64,000 bases of DNA, from positions 1-64,000 of the forward strand of contig CAYLRO010000010.1 in assembly GCA_964386635.1 (NCBI GenBank), written 5' to 3'. Position numbers and translations under genes: made by a program. Below, in pieces: positions 42,122 through 50,562 of this stretch. Positions within the stretch are counted from its first letter, which is position 1. Each line of letters begins with the position of its first letter. The notes under the pieces are model-generated. The model ran no database searches. It was not told where the DNA came from and worked only from the letters and a program-made list of their open reading frames with translations. The stretch is from Sabulitectum sp964386635. Its GTDB lineage: Bacteria; Fermentibacterota; Fermentibacteria; Fermentibacterales; JCC-6.

Positions 42122-43414
42122 TTGATAACAGCTTTTCTCCTGATTCTGATTACAGGAATTCCGCTGGAGCAGCAGGAGCTTCCCAACGGACTTGATCTGA
42201 TTATCGGAGAGGACCACGCATCTTCCGTGGTCACAGTGTGTGTTACGGTGAACACAGGCGCTACCTGCGAGACACCTGAAACTAACGGGCTGGCCCACTT
42301 CTATGAGCACATGTTTTTCAAGGGTAACAGTGCTCTGCCTGACCAGACCGCTTACAACGAAAGAATGAGGGAACTGGGGATAATTCGAAACGGAAGTACC
42401 GGTTCTGAAATTGTAAGGTATCATCTCACAATTTCTTCAAATCAGTTCGAAGAAGGCATGCAGTTTATGTATGATGCCATTACCGGTCCTCTTTTCGATG
42501 AAGAAGAAATCATCAGGGAAAGATCCGTCATAATGAATGAGTATCAGAGAAACACTGCAGAACCCTGGTGGAATGTTATTAAAGCCCGTGAGGAAGTGCT
42601 TACAATTAACCCATGGAGAAGCAGTGCAATAGGCGCTCCTGCAGTAATACAGTCAGCATCAGCTGAGACCATGCTTGAATTTCAGCACACCTACTACACT
42701 GCTGATAACTCCGCATTGATAATTACCGGAGATGTTACTGCTGATAGAGCAGGCAGAGTTGCTGCTGAGATATTCGGCGGATGGGAGTACGGTGGAAGGT
42801 CAAACTACAGTGAACTGCCTTTGAACATCAGCATAGAAGAAGACACTGTTGTTTCAGTTAAAGGACCTGACGGTATTGCCAGCCTGAGCATCGTTTTCGC
42901 AGGACCTTCAATGGCTGACCAGCAGGAATGGACCTATGCCGCTGATGTCTGGGGGCAGTACATGGCGGCAATGACTGGAGAATTCCAGACCCGTCTGGTA
43001 ACCCACGGTCCGTTCACCAGTGCTTATGCAAGCTACTATTCACAGAGGTTTGAACCTGCCATCACATTCGGGGGGACCATAGACCCGGAAAGGCTTGCCC
43101 GGGGTTATGAAATGATGGTTGATGAGATTTCGGAAATGCAGAGAGACGGCTACTTCACTGAATCGGGTATTGCCGTTGCAGTGGAGCAGCTGAGAAGGCA
43201 CAGGCTTTTCACAGAGGAATCCAGCAGGGATATGGCCACTGAGACCCTTCCGTTCTGGTGGGTTCAGGGCGGAGGTCTCGACTATTACCTTCAGTACCCG
43301 GAGAACCTTGCTTCTGTCACAGTGGCGGATGTAGAGAGCTTTACAGGAAGATGGATAGAGAACAGACCCTCTGCAGCATTCCTGGTTTCCCCGGAAGGAG
43401 AGTGGCCAGAATGA
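42122..43414 (+). CDS. M16 zinc metallopeptidase, catalytic subunit, exported
   Basis: A 430-residue pitrilysin-family peptidase. The inverted zinc motif HFYEH is at residues 59-63, and the third ligand Glu is in VIMNEY (E140), giving HxxEH-x76-E as in active M16B peptidases. The N-terminus (MITAFLLILITGIPLEQ) is hydrophobic and short, so export to the periplasm is likely. TTG start follows AAAGGA. The next gene encodes a catalytically dead partner overlapping by four bases, so the two probably form the two-chain chamber of M16B enzymes. Confidence 0.9.
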   Translation: MITAFLLILITGIPLEQQELPNGLDLIIGEDHASSVVTVCVTVNTGATCETPETNGLAHFYEHMFFKGNSALPDQTAYNERMRELGIIRNGSTGSEIVRYHLTISSNQFEEGMQFMYDAITGPLFDEEEIIRERSVIMNEYQRNTAEPWWNVIKAREEVLTINPWRSSAIGAPAVIQSASAETMLEFQHTYYTADNSALIITGDVTADRAGRVAAEIFGGWEYGGRSNYSELPLNISIEEDTVVSVKGPDGIASLSIVFAGPSMADQQEWTYAADVWGQYMAAMTGEFQTRLVTHGPFTSAYASYYSQRFEPAITFGGTIDPERLARGYEMMVDEISEMQRDGYFTESGIAVAVEQLRRHRLFTEESSRDMATETLPFWWVQGGGLDYYLQYPENLASVTVADVESFTGRWIENRPSAAFLVSPEGEWPE

Positions 43415-44709
43415 CGGCGATCCTTCTTATGCTGGGTCTCCTGGCGATTCCCGCAGATGTAACGGAGTTTGATCTGGCCAACGGAATTCATGTGATAACC
43501 AGAACCGTTCCCGGAGGACAGGTAGAAGGTGTAAGTGTATTTCTTGTGGGAGGCAGCAGGCTTCTGGATGAAACCAACCAGGGCATCGAGGCTTTTGCTC
43601 TTGAGGCTGCTCTAACCGGGAGTGATCGTTTCCCGGACTGGCGGTGGCGGGAGATCATGGACCAGACACTTGCCATCTGGGATGCCTCGTACAATTACGA
43701 CTATTCAAGATATCACCTCAAGTGTCTCTCTGAAGACCTTCCTCTTCTTCTGGACGGCTTTTCAGACTGTCTTTTAAATCCTCAGCTGGATCCTGTTGCT
43801 GCAGCCAGGGTAAGAGATGCCCTTAAAGCCTCTGCAGAGACTGAACTCCAGGACCCGGACAGCAGGGTCTGGATAGTTGCCAACAGAGGATTCATGGGGG
43901 AAGAGCACAGGTATATGCTCAGGCCTGAGGGATACCCTGAAACTATTGCCGGGTTCACTGTTGAGGATGCGCGTCTATGGCTGACAGACCGGATAAAAGG
44001 GGGCAACATTGTTATCACTCATGCAGGGCCTGCTGATCCCGGGGCACTGGAGGAGCTTTTGAATCAGACATTCGGGTTGATTCCTGAAGGCGTAACTTCG
44101 CTGCCGGATGTGCCGGAATTCAGTATTGCATCGGATACACTTATTCTGGAGAACCAGGAGACTCAAACTGCTTATTGTGTTGTCAAGTTCAACGGTCCAC
44201 CGCCGGGTCACAGGGACAGAACTGCTTTCATCACAGCCTGTGCAGTGATAGACGAGCTACTATGGCAGGTACTGAGAACAGAAAATGCCCTTACCTATGC
44301 AACATACGCAGGAGCAACAGGCACCTATCTGAGAAACTGGGGTTACATGTATGTGAGCACTCCAGAGCCTGCCAGAGCAGCTGTACTTATGACAGAGGTA
44401 TTCAGACAGGTTGCCAGGGGAGATGTGGACCAGTCTCTTGTAACTGGAATCGCGAACAATCAGAGGACAATTCAGGGGATACGGGCTCAATCCATGGAGA
44501 ACCAGTGCATGCTTCTGGGTTCAGGCTATATATCCACCGGAGACTGGCGTGGACAGTACCTTCTTCAGGAGGCCCTTCAGAATATATCAACCGGGGAAGC
44601 TGCTGCCGCTCTTTCGGTATGGGCAGATTATGCCGGATGGGGTATCATAGCTGACAGCAGTCTTATTGAGATTAGTGAGATCAAACCCCTGCCATTGAAG
44701 GGAGAGTAA
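43411..44709 (+). CDS. M16-family protein without zinc motif, partner subunit
   Basis: A 432-residue protein aligned in style with the preceding peptidase (VTEFDLANGIHVITRTVPGGQVEGVSVFLVGGSRLLDETNQGIEAFALEAAL). At the place of HxxEH it has IEAFALE, so the zinc site is lost. Non-catalytic M16 subunits with this loss supply substrate-binding residues in the heterodimer; a conserved RxxxY-type pair near the C-terminus is the usual marker, and candidates (R361-type, RNWGYMY) are present. A short signal peptide (MTAILLMLGLLAIPA) starts at ATG 43411, overlapping the previous TGA. Confidence 0.85.
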   Translation: MTAILLMLGLLAIPADVTEFDLANGIHVITRTVPGGQVEGVSVFLVGGSRLLDETNQGIEAFALEAALTGSDRFPDWRWREIMDQTLAIWDASYNYDYSRYHLKCLSEDLPLLLDGFSDCLLNPQLDPVAAARVRDALKASAETELQDPDSRVWIVANRGFMGEEHRYMLRPEGYPETIAGFTVEDARLWLTDRIKGGNIVITHAGPADPGALEELLNQTFGLIPEGVTSLPDVPEFSIASDTLILENQETQTAYCVVKFNGPPPGHRDRTAFITACAVIDELLWQVLRTENALTYATYAGATGTYLRNWGYMYVSTPEPARAAVLMTEVFRQVARGDVDQSLVTGIANNQRTIQGIRAQSMENQCMLLGSGYISTGDWRGQYLLQEALQNISTGEAAAALSVWADYAGWGIIADSSLIEISEIKPLPLKGE

Positions 44710-44712
44710 AGA

Positions 44713-45054
44713 GTGAAAGTAATTGTACCGGCTTTGTTGCTGCTTAGCCTTCTGTCCTGCGGTACAGCCACAGTTGAGCAGAATACAGAGGGAAATATTG
44801 TCAGAGTCCAGGGCATTGTTGATGTGCTCCATGCTGGAACCAGGTCCGAAACTGTTATCCTCACCGATGATGCAACAGGAGAAGTGTTTGCCCTTGTGGG
44901 TGAACTTGCTTTCGACATCATTCCGGATTACGGCATGATAACCTCGGTGCTGGGAAAATTTACAGACGAGGGATATTCAGTTCGCGAGGACCTGAGAAAA
45001 ATCTATGTATCAGACTATTCTTTCCTTGGTCTGGAGGAATCCAGCGAGTACTGA
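44713..45054 (+). CDS. small lipoprotein of unknown function
   Basis: A 113-residue lipoprotein (signal with LLSC, Cys about residue 16). The mature part has alternating strands (GNIVRVQGIVDVLHAGTRSETVILTDDATGEVFALVG, MITSVLGKFTDEGYSV) that look like an OB-type barrel, but no family is recognised. GTG start follows AGGGAGAGTAAAGA. It is the last gene of the M16 run, before a strong terminator. Confidence 0.72.
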   Translation: MKVIVPALLLLSLLSCGTATVEQNTEGNIVRVQGIVDVLHAGTRSETVILTDDATGEVFALVGELAFDIIPDYGMITSVLGKFTDEGYSVREDLRKIYVSDYSFLGLEESSEY

Positions 45055-45077
45055 TTCTGATTTGTAATTAACACGTG

Positions 45078-45136
45078 CCCCTGAAAACGGCCTATATTCG
45101 CCATTCTATATCAAGCCGTTTTCGGGGGTGTTTTTT
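45078..45136 (+). terminator. intrinsic terminator overlapping the ABC exporter start
   Basis: CCCCTGAAAACGGC (45078-45091) pairs with GCCGTTTTCGGGGG (45115-45128), a 14-bp stem with one G-U pair and a 23-base loop, followed by GTG and six T residues (45131-45136). It ends the M16-lipoprotein transcript. Its 3' arm GGGGGTG is the only ribosome-site-like sequence for the next gene, and the T tract runs into the TTG start codon, so readthrough RNA would have the ribosome site paired. Confidence 0.85.
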
Positions 45137-46928
45137 GAGCAGTCAGGGCGACAGAGGCAGGCCAAAACTTGACAGAACCAGCCTGAGAAACCTCTATTCT
45201 CGGATATTCAAACACAAAAAAGCCCTTGCTGGAGGCATTCTTGCCCTGATTGGCGTAGATGGTCTGCAGCTTCTTATTCCTCAGGTTTTCAGAAAACTGA
45301 TAGACAGCCTTGCCCGAGGTGCAGCCGACTCCGAGTTTGTCTGGCGCATGGGGCTTTCCATCGTTGCCATTGCAATTGGTATGGCAATATGCAGATTTTT
45401 CTGGCGGATATTCATTGTTGGAGCCAGCCGGAGGCTTGAAAAGGACCTCAGGGCTGAGTTCTATTCTCATCTTCAGAAACTTCCTGCTCAGTATTACGAC
45501 ACAACCCGTGTGGGCGACATCATGGCCCATGCCACCAACGATATCAATGCAGTGAGAATGGCAGCCGGGATGGCAACCATAGCCTCATTCGACGCCATTT
45601 TCATGAGTGCAGCAAGCATTGTCATGCTTCTTTTCATTGACTGGAAGCTTACTCTCATTACAATGATACCCCTGCCTCTTATTGCTCTTCTTGTAATGAA
45701 GTTCGGAGGCATGCTTCACGAACGGTTTGAGGCTGTTCAGAAGGCGTTCAGCGGTTTGTCGGAGAAGGCCCAGGAGTCAATTTCAGGGATCAGGGTTGTG
45801 AAGGCCTACGGAGATGAAGTGTCCGAAAGGGAATTGTTCGCAGAGAAAGCTTCTGACTGTGTTCGAGAGAACATAAGGCTTACCAGGATCTGGGGTTTCA
45901 TGCAGCCACTGGTGGCTGGTCTGGCAATGATGAGCGGTGCTATTCTGCTTATGGTTGGAGGCCGTGCAGTGATCGGGGGATCCATATCTCTCGGGCAGTA
46001 CGTGGCTTTCTCCAGTTATCTCGCCATGCTCACCTGGCCCATGATGGCCATAGGCTTTGTTGTAAACCTTCTTCAGAGGGGAGCAGCAAGCATGGGAAGG
46101 CTTGAGAAGATCATGTTTACTTCCCCTGCTATTCAAAACGGTCCCGTAGATACAAAACCTGAACCTGCTGTAACTGTCAGAAACCTGTCATATACCTACC
46201 CGGATACTGATGCAGAGGTTCTCAGCAATATTTCGTTCTCAATACCTGCATCATCCACACTTGGTATTGTGGGCAGAACCGGAAGTGGTAAAACAACACT
46301 TGTTGAGCTGCTCATGAGATTGTACGACCCACCTGAAGGAACTGTGTTTGTCGGCGGGGATGATATCAGGGAAAGAACCCTTGCACAGGTTCGGGGTTTG
46401 TTCGGCTATGTGCCTCAGGAAACATTCCTGTTCGCTCTTTCAGTTGCTGAGAATATTTCTTTCGGAGCTGGTGATCTTCCTGAAGAAACCATTAAACACC
46501 TGGCAGATGTAGCGGAGATCGGCAGTGAGATAGAGAGTTTTGCCCATGGCTATCAGACAATGGTTGGAGAGAGGGGAGTAACTCTTTCAGGCGGACAGAA
46601 GCAGCGTATTGCAATTGCCCGTGCCCTTGCCGTTAATCCTTCCATACTTGTTCTGGATGATTCACTCAGTTCTGTTGATACTGAGACTGAGTCCGCCATT
46701 CTTGAGAAATTGAAGGAGGAGAATGAAGGGATAACGAACATTCTGATAGCTCACAGAATAAGCACAGTGCAGCATTCTGATCTTATTCTGGTTCTGGACA
46801 AAGGCAGGCTTGTGGAGAAGGGAACACATGCAGAGCTTCTTAAAAAGAACGGTTACTACATGGAGCTCTACAGGATGCAGCAGCTTGAGAAAGAAGCAGA
46901 GAAGAGCAGTGAAGGAGGTGACAGCTGA
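45135..46928 (+). CDS. ABC exporter half-transporter with degenerate ATPase site
   Basis: A 597-residue protein with an N-terminal six-helix exporter domain (about residues 30-325) and a C-terminal ATPase domain. Walker A is GRTGSGKTT, the signature is LSGGQKQR, and Walker B is ILVLDDSLSSVD, with Asp where the catalytic Glu normally stands. That change, together with the partner's altered signature, is the mark of the non-hydrolysing half of a heterodimeric exporter (TM287/288, BmrC/D type). The GTG at 45075 lies inside the terminator stem; TTG 45135 is the likely start. The substrate is unknown; lipid or drug export is typical. Confidence 0.85.
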   Translation: MSSQGDRGRPKLDRTSLRNLYSRIFKHKKALAGGILALIGVDGLQLLIPQVFRKLIDSLARGAADSEFVWRMGLSIVAIAIGMAICRFFWRIFIVGASRRLEKDLRAEFYSHLQKLPAQYYDTTRVGDIMAHATNDINAVRMAAGMATIASFDAIFMSAASIVMLLFIDWKLTLITMIPLPLIALLVMKFGGMLHERFEAVQKAFSGLSEKAQESISGIRVVKAYGDEVSERELFAEKASDCVRENIRLTRIWGFMQPLVAGLAMMSGAILLMVGGRAVIGGSISLGQYVAFSSYLAMLTWPMMAIGFVVNLLQRGAASMGRLEKIMFTSPAIQNGPVDTKPEPAVTVRNLSYTYPDTDAEVLSNISFSIPASSTLGIVGRTGSGKTTLVELLMRLYDPPEGTVFVGGDDIRERTLAQVRGLFGYVPQETFLFALSVAENISFGAGDLPEETIKHLADVAEIGSEIESFAHGYQTMVGERGVTLSGGQKQRIAIARALAVNPSILVLDDSLSSVDTETESAILEKLKEENEGITNILIAHRISTVQHSDLILVLDKGRLVEKGTHAELLKKNGYYMELYRMQQLEKEAEKSSEGGDS

Positions 46929-49021
46929 TGCCTCCTCCCCATGACAGCCCTTTTGTTGATGATGCAGTTGACGGAAACGGCTACGATTCCAGACTGGTAA
47001 AAAGGCTTCTCAGGTATGTGGCTCCGCACAGGAAGCTTGTATTCCTGGCGATGTTCTTCATGCTGATTACTTCAGGGGTAGAACTGCTGCTTCCTTACAT
47101 AACAAAGCAGGGAATTGACCGCTACCTGGCCAGACTCTACCAGGTTTACACTTCAGCGCCGGCGGATTGTGACAGTCTTATTGCTCTTCAACCGGCTTCC
47201 GGTGATTTCATCAGGATGTCCCCGGACTCCATTCTTGTGAGGAAGGCTTCTCTGGACGGAATGGATCCTGCAACGGCATACACACTTCAATCAGAGGGCT
47301 ATCTTCAGAAGGAGACATACTATCTTTTTCCTGCGGAGAGCTTTCAAAATCAGACAGGATGGACACAGGGAGACAACTGGCTTGTACCGGAAGCGGATAT
47401 AGGAAAAATTCCCCCTGATGTTCTTTTCAGTATTCGGGAAGGGGATGTAGAGGGCATAACCAGGCTTGCGGTGTTCTTCATCTGTCTTCTGGTAGTGAGT
47501 CTTTTCGCAGGTTACGGACATGTGATGACACTGGTCATTGCAGGACAGCGGTCAATGTACGATGTGCGGACTGATCTTTTCAACCACATACAAACCCTGA
47601 GCCTCAACTTCTTCAGCAGGAATCCCGTGGGAAGACTTGTCACAAGGGTGTCAAACGATGTTGAGGCTCTGAATGAACTGTTCAGTGCGGTTCTGGTGAA
47701 CCTGGTTAAAGATCTTCTGCTGATCTTCGGTACTGTTGCTATTCTTCTGGTAATGGACTGGAAGCTTGCACTGATTTCTCTGGTGGTTCTTCCTGTATTT
47801 GTCTTTATCTCCATTCTTTTCAGGATCAAGGCAAGGAAAGCCTACAGAGAGGTGAGGAAGTATCTTGCTGAACTGAATTCTACAATTGCTGAAGACATCT
47901 CAGGGGTGAAGGTAGTTCAGATTTTCAGGCAGGAGCGGGCCAGAAGAAAGAAGTATCTGAGAGTAAACGACAACTACTACAAGGCCAGCATGAAGCAGCT
48001 CTATATCTTTGGTGTATTCAGACCGGTGATAAACATTGTTGCTCAGGCCGGCACAGCGATAGTGGTGATTTACGGCGGTCTCAGCACAATCTCAGGAGCC
48101 CTGACCATCGGCGCTCTTGTGGCATTCATAAGTTATGTGAGGCAGATGTTCCGGCCGATATCCGACATGAGTGAGAAGTACAACATCATGCAGAGCGCCA
48201 TGGCCTCCAGTGAACGGATCTTTGGGATAATGGATACTGAGGCGGCGATAGAGGAGGCTCCAGATGCTCTTCCTGCAGCGAGGCTGGAAGGCCATGTGGA
48301 ATTCAGAAAGGTCAACTTCAGTTATTCTCCGGATGCTCATGTTCTGAAGGATGTGGAATTCAAAATTGAACCTGGCAGAAGTGTTGCTCTTGTAGGACCC
48401 ACCGGTGCCGGTAAAACTTCCATGATCAGCCTGCTCACCAGATTCTGGGATGTGGACACCGGAAGCATTCTTCTGGACGGGACCGATATCAGGAATCATT
48501 CCACTGAAACTCTGAGGAAAAACATTTCCATTGTTCTGCAGGATGCATTTATCTTCAGCCGTTCGATTGCAGACAATATCAGGCTCAGTACAGATCTGTC
48601 TGATGAAGAGGTTAAGAGTGCATCTGACCTTGTTCAGGCTACAGATTTCATCGAGAGGCTTCCCATGGGCTTTAACACCGTGATGGCCGAGAGGGGGGCA
48701 ACACTTTCAACTGGGCAGAAGCAGCTTATCTGTTTTGCCAGAGCACTTGCTCACAATCCCAGAATTCTGGTTCTTGATGAAGCCACAAGCAATGTGGATC
48801 CCACAACTGAACAGCTTATTCAGAGGGCAATAGAAACGCTGATGAAGGGCAGAACAAGCATTATTGTAGCCCACCGGCTCTCAACAATACAGAAGTGTGA
48901 TGAAATCCTTGTGATAGACGGCGGACGCATAATGGAAAGAGGCTCCCACCAGGAGCTTCTTGCAAAGAGAGGAATCTACTACAACCTCTATCTTCTTCAG
49001 TGGCGTAACGGGGAGAACTAG
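46928..49021 (+). CDS. ABC exporter half-transporter with canonical Walker B and large first extracellular loop
   Basis: A 697-residue partner of the preceding gene, overlapping by one base. Between the first and second membrane helices (about residues 60-180) it carries an insertion of roughly 100 residues (SAPADCDSLIALQPASG to IPPDVLFSIREG), similar in place to the extracellular insert of BmrD-type subunits. Walker A is GPTGAGKTS, Walker B ILVLDEATSNVD has the catalytic Glu, and the signature is LSTGQKQL instead of LSGGQ. This subunit therefore supplies the hydrolytic Walker B, and its changed signature faces the degenerate site of its partner. Confidence 0.88.
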   Translation: MPPPHDSPFVDDAVDGNGYDSRLVKRLLRYVAPHRKLVFLAMFFMLITSGVELLLPYITKQGIDRYLARLYQVYTSAPADCDSLIALQPASGDFIRMSPDSILVRKASLDGMDPATAYTLQSEGYLQKETYYLFPAESFQNQTGWTQGDNWLVPEADIGKIPPDVLFSIREGDVEGITRLAVFFICLLVVSLFAGYGHVMTLVIAGQRSMYDVRTDLFNHIQTLSLNFFSRNPVGRLVTRVSNDVEALNELFSAVLVNLVKDLLLIFGTVAILLVMDWKLALISLVVLPVFVFISILFRIKARKAYREVRKYLAELNSTIAEDISGVKVVQIFRQERARRKKYLRVNDNYYKASMKQLYIFGVFRPVINIVAQAGTAIVVIYGGLSTISGALTIGALVAFISYVRQMFRPISDMSEKYNIMQSAMASSERIFGIMDTEAAIEEAPDALPAARLEGHVEFRKVNFSYSPDAHVLKDVEFKIEPGRSVALVGPTGAGKTSMISLLTRFWDVDTGSILLDGTDIRNHSTETLRKNISIVLQDAFIFSRSIADNIRLSTDLSDEEVKSASDLVQATDFIERLPMGFNTVMAERGATLSTGQKQLICFARALAHNPRILVLDEATSNVDPTTEQLIQRAIETLMKGRTSIIVAHRLSTIQKCDEILVIDGGRIMERGSHQELLAKRGIYYNLYLLQWRNGEN

Positions 49022-49680
49022 AAGCCTGTCTTTATCTCCGTCCATGTGAAAGGTACAAGAGCCCAGGGTTCCGGATCTTCCACAATGACATTGTCGAACC
49101 AGCAGCTCATGTAGACCCTTGGTTCCTCTTTGAACACTCCTGCACAAAACAACGCTGCTGAACCAGGCGCGGAAAGTGTATCCTGTGCCCATACTGACCA
49201 TTCCAATGGCTCAGAGGTGCCGGTTTCCCATGCCCTTCCGGAGAATGTGTTTCCGTTGCATTGAAATCTTACAGTGTAGTAAGTGTCTTCAATAACTGTC
49301 ATGGGACAGGCATCAAGAAGCTCAATGGAGTTCCAGTGCCACCTGTAGAGGTTCAGAGACTGCTGCGGTAGTCCCAGAACAAGCAGAAGATTGTAGGGAC
49401 CATCTTCTCTGTACCTGACCATGCAACCGCCGAAAGTGCCTACATCTATCCTTACATCCGAGGTCAGGGAGTAGTCTTGTGTACTCATGGTCTCTCCCTG
49501 TTCGCCCCTGTAGGATGTAGCATCATTTACGGCTCCGCCACCGTAGAAGTGATACTGAGCATCTTCCACTGTGTAGTCTGACGAACCCACCTGGAACCAT
49601 CCGTCTGCGTTGCCGTCGCTGAAGTTATCCTGGAAGAGGACTGCAGCAAAAGCAGTCAGAATCACTGCAGCTGTCATCAT
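49018..49680 (-). CDS. exported beta-sandwich protein of unknown function
   Basis: A 220-residue exported protein (MMTAAVILTAFAAVLFQ signal). The mature part (DNFSDGNADGWFQVGSSDYTVEDAQYHFYGG, VRIDVGTFGGCMVRYRE, YYTVRFQCNGNTFSGRAWE, SCWFDNVIVEDPEP) follows the pattern of concanavalin-like or DUF1080-type domains that bind carbohydrate. ATG 49680 follows GGAGG by seven bases; an upstream ATG at 49749 has no signal peptide. The stop shares a CTAG with the stop of the convergent ABC gene, a four-base tail overlap. Confidence 0.75.
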   Translation of the reverse strand: MMTAAVILTAFAAVLFQDNFSDGNADGWFQVGSSDYTVEDAQYHFYGGGAVNDATSYRGEQGETMSTQDYSLTSDVRIDVGTFGGCMVRYREDGPYNLLLVLGLPQQSLNLYRWHWNSIELLDACPMTVIEDTYYTVRFQCNGNTFSGRAWETGTSEPLEWSVWAQDTLSAPGSAALFCAGVFKEEPRVYMSCWFDNVIVEDPEPWALVPFTWTEIKTGF

Positions 49681-49782
49681 TCTGAAACCTCCTTCAATGA
49701 AAACATAATGAATCTCCAATGCATGGTATTTATGGAACACTTTCCTCACAGGCGACGTATGATAGACACGAAGGGAGTTACC

Positions 49783-50541
49783 ATGAAAAGAAGTTTTGTT
49801 TCAGCACTTTTTCTGATCACATTGGCATGCACTGTAAATGTTTATGATTACTCCACTCACTCAGGTTCCGAGCATTACAAACCGGATACTGTCTATGTGG
49901 AACAGAAACCTCCGGAGACATCACTTATCCCGGACGAACCTGATACGGTTTTCACCAGAAGACCCCTTTTGGGTGGGGGAGCAGTTGAGATTATTCAGTA
50001 TGGGAACTGGAAACGTCATACTCTTACAGGATGTGTTTCTGAAACAGATGGAGCGTTCCTTGAGATAAAACCTGTGGTTGTATACACTACTTCCTCCAGC
50101 GGAAGCATAAGCAAATCTTTTGAAATTGAATTCCTCTGCAGGCTTCAGCCTTTCATGGTTCGCAGAGAACAGCTTGAGGCAGGTGTTGTTTCAAGCTCCT
50201 CAGGTGTTCTGCCGGTTGTTACAGGAGATGAGCTGCTGAGGCTTGTCACCGGCTCAACCACTCTTCCGTTTCTTGAAGGCGAGAGCGACAGTTATGAATG
50301 GAGCCAGCTGCAGGACGGAACCTTCCAGTATGTCGGGGTGTATTCTGTTTCAGACTGGAAAATGAGACTTATCTGCAGTGCAGAAAGAATGGTCGCTGTT
50401 TCTGATGACCCTGAATTCAATCTGATTTTCGGCGACAATTCCAGAAGACTCTTTCAGCAGTTCTATGATATATTCGTTGTTCACCATGGTGATGCTCCGA
50501 TTCTTCCTGTGAGCGGAGGAGCGTTACAGACTACTGACTGA
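49783..50541 (+). CDS. lipoprotein of unknown function
   Basis: A 252-residue lipoprotein (signal MKRSFVSALFLITLAC, Cys about residue 16). Mature residues have low-complexity acidic and proline segments first (KPDTVYVEQKPPETSLIPDEPDTVF) and then a folded domain with strands (AVEIIQYGNWKRHTLTGCVSETDGAFLEIKPVVVYTT). No family is recognised. ATG 49783 follows AGGGAG by six bases. The next gene, also exported, begins 21 bases after its stop. Confidence 0.72.
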   Translation: MKRSFVSALFLITLACTVNVYDYSTHSGSEHYKPDTVYVEQKPPETSLIPDEPDTVFTRRPLLGGGAVEIIQYGNWKRHTLTGCVSETDGAFLEIKPVVVYTTSSSGSISKSFEIEFLCRLQPFMVRREQLEAGVVSSSSGVLPVVTGDELLRLVTGSTTLPFLEGESDSYEWSQLQDGTFQYVGVYSVSDWKMRLICSAERMVAVSDDPEFNLIFGDNSRRLFQQFYDIFVVHHGDAPILPVSGGALQTTD

Positions 50542-50562
50542 TTACAAACAGGCTGGAGCTGA

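Noticed and set aside
42035..42424. A minus-strand frame ending in a TGA overlapping the ATG at 42038.
   Set aside because: It is antisense to the M16 peptidase zinc-site region, and the favoured start of the deaminase-like gene is 42017.
45075..45134. A GTG start for the ABC exporter at 45075.
   Set aside because: It lies within the left arm of the terminator hairpin and would add 20 residues without family support.
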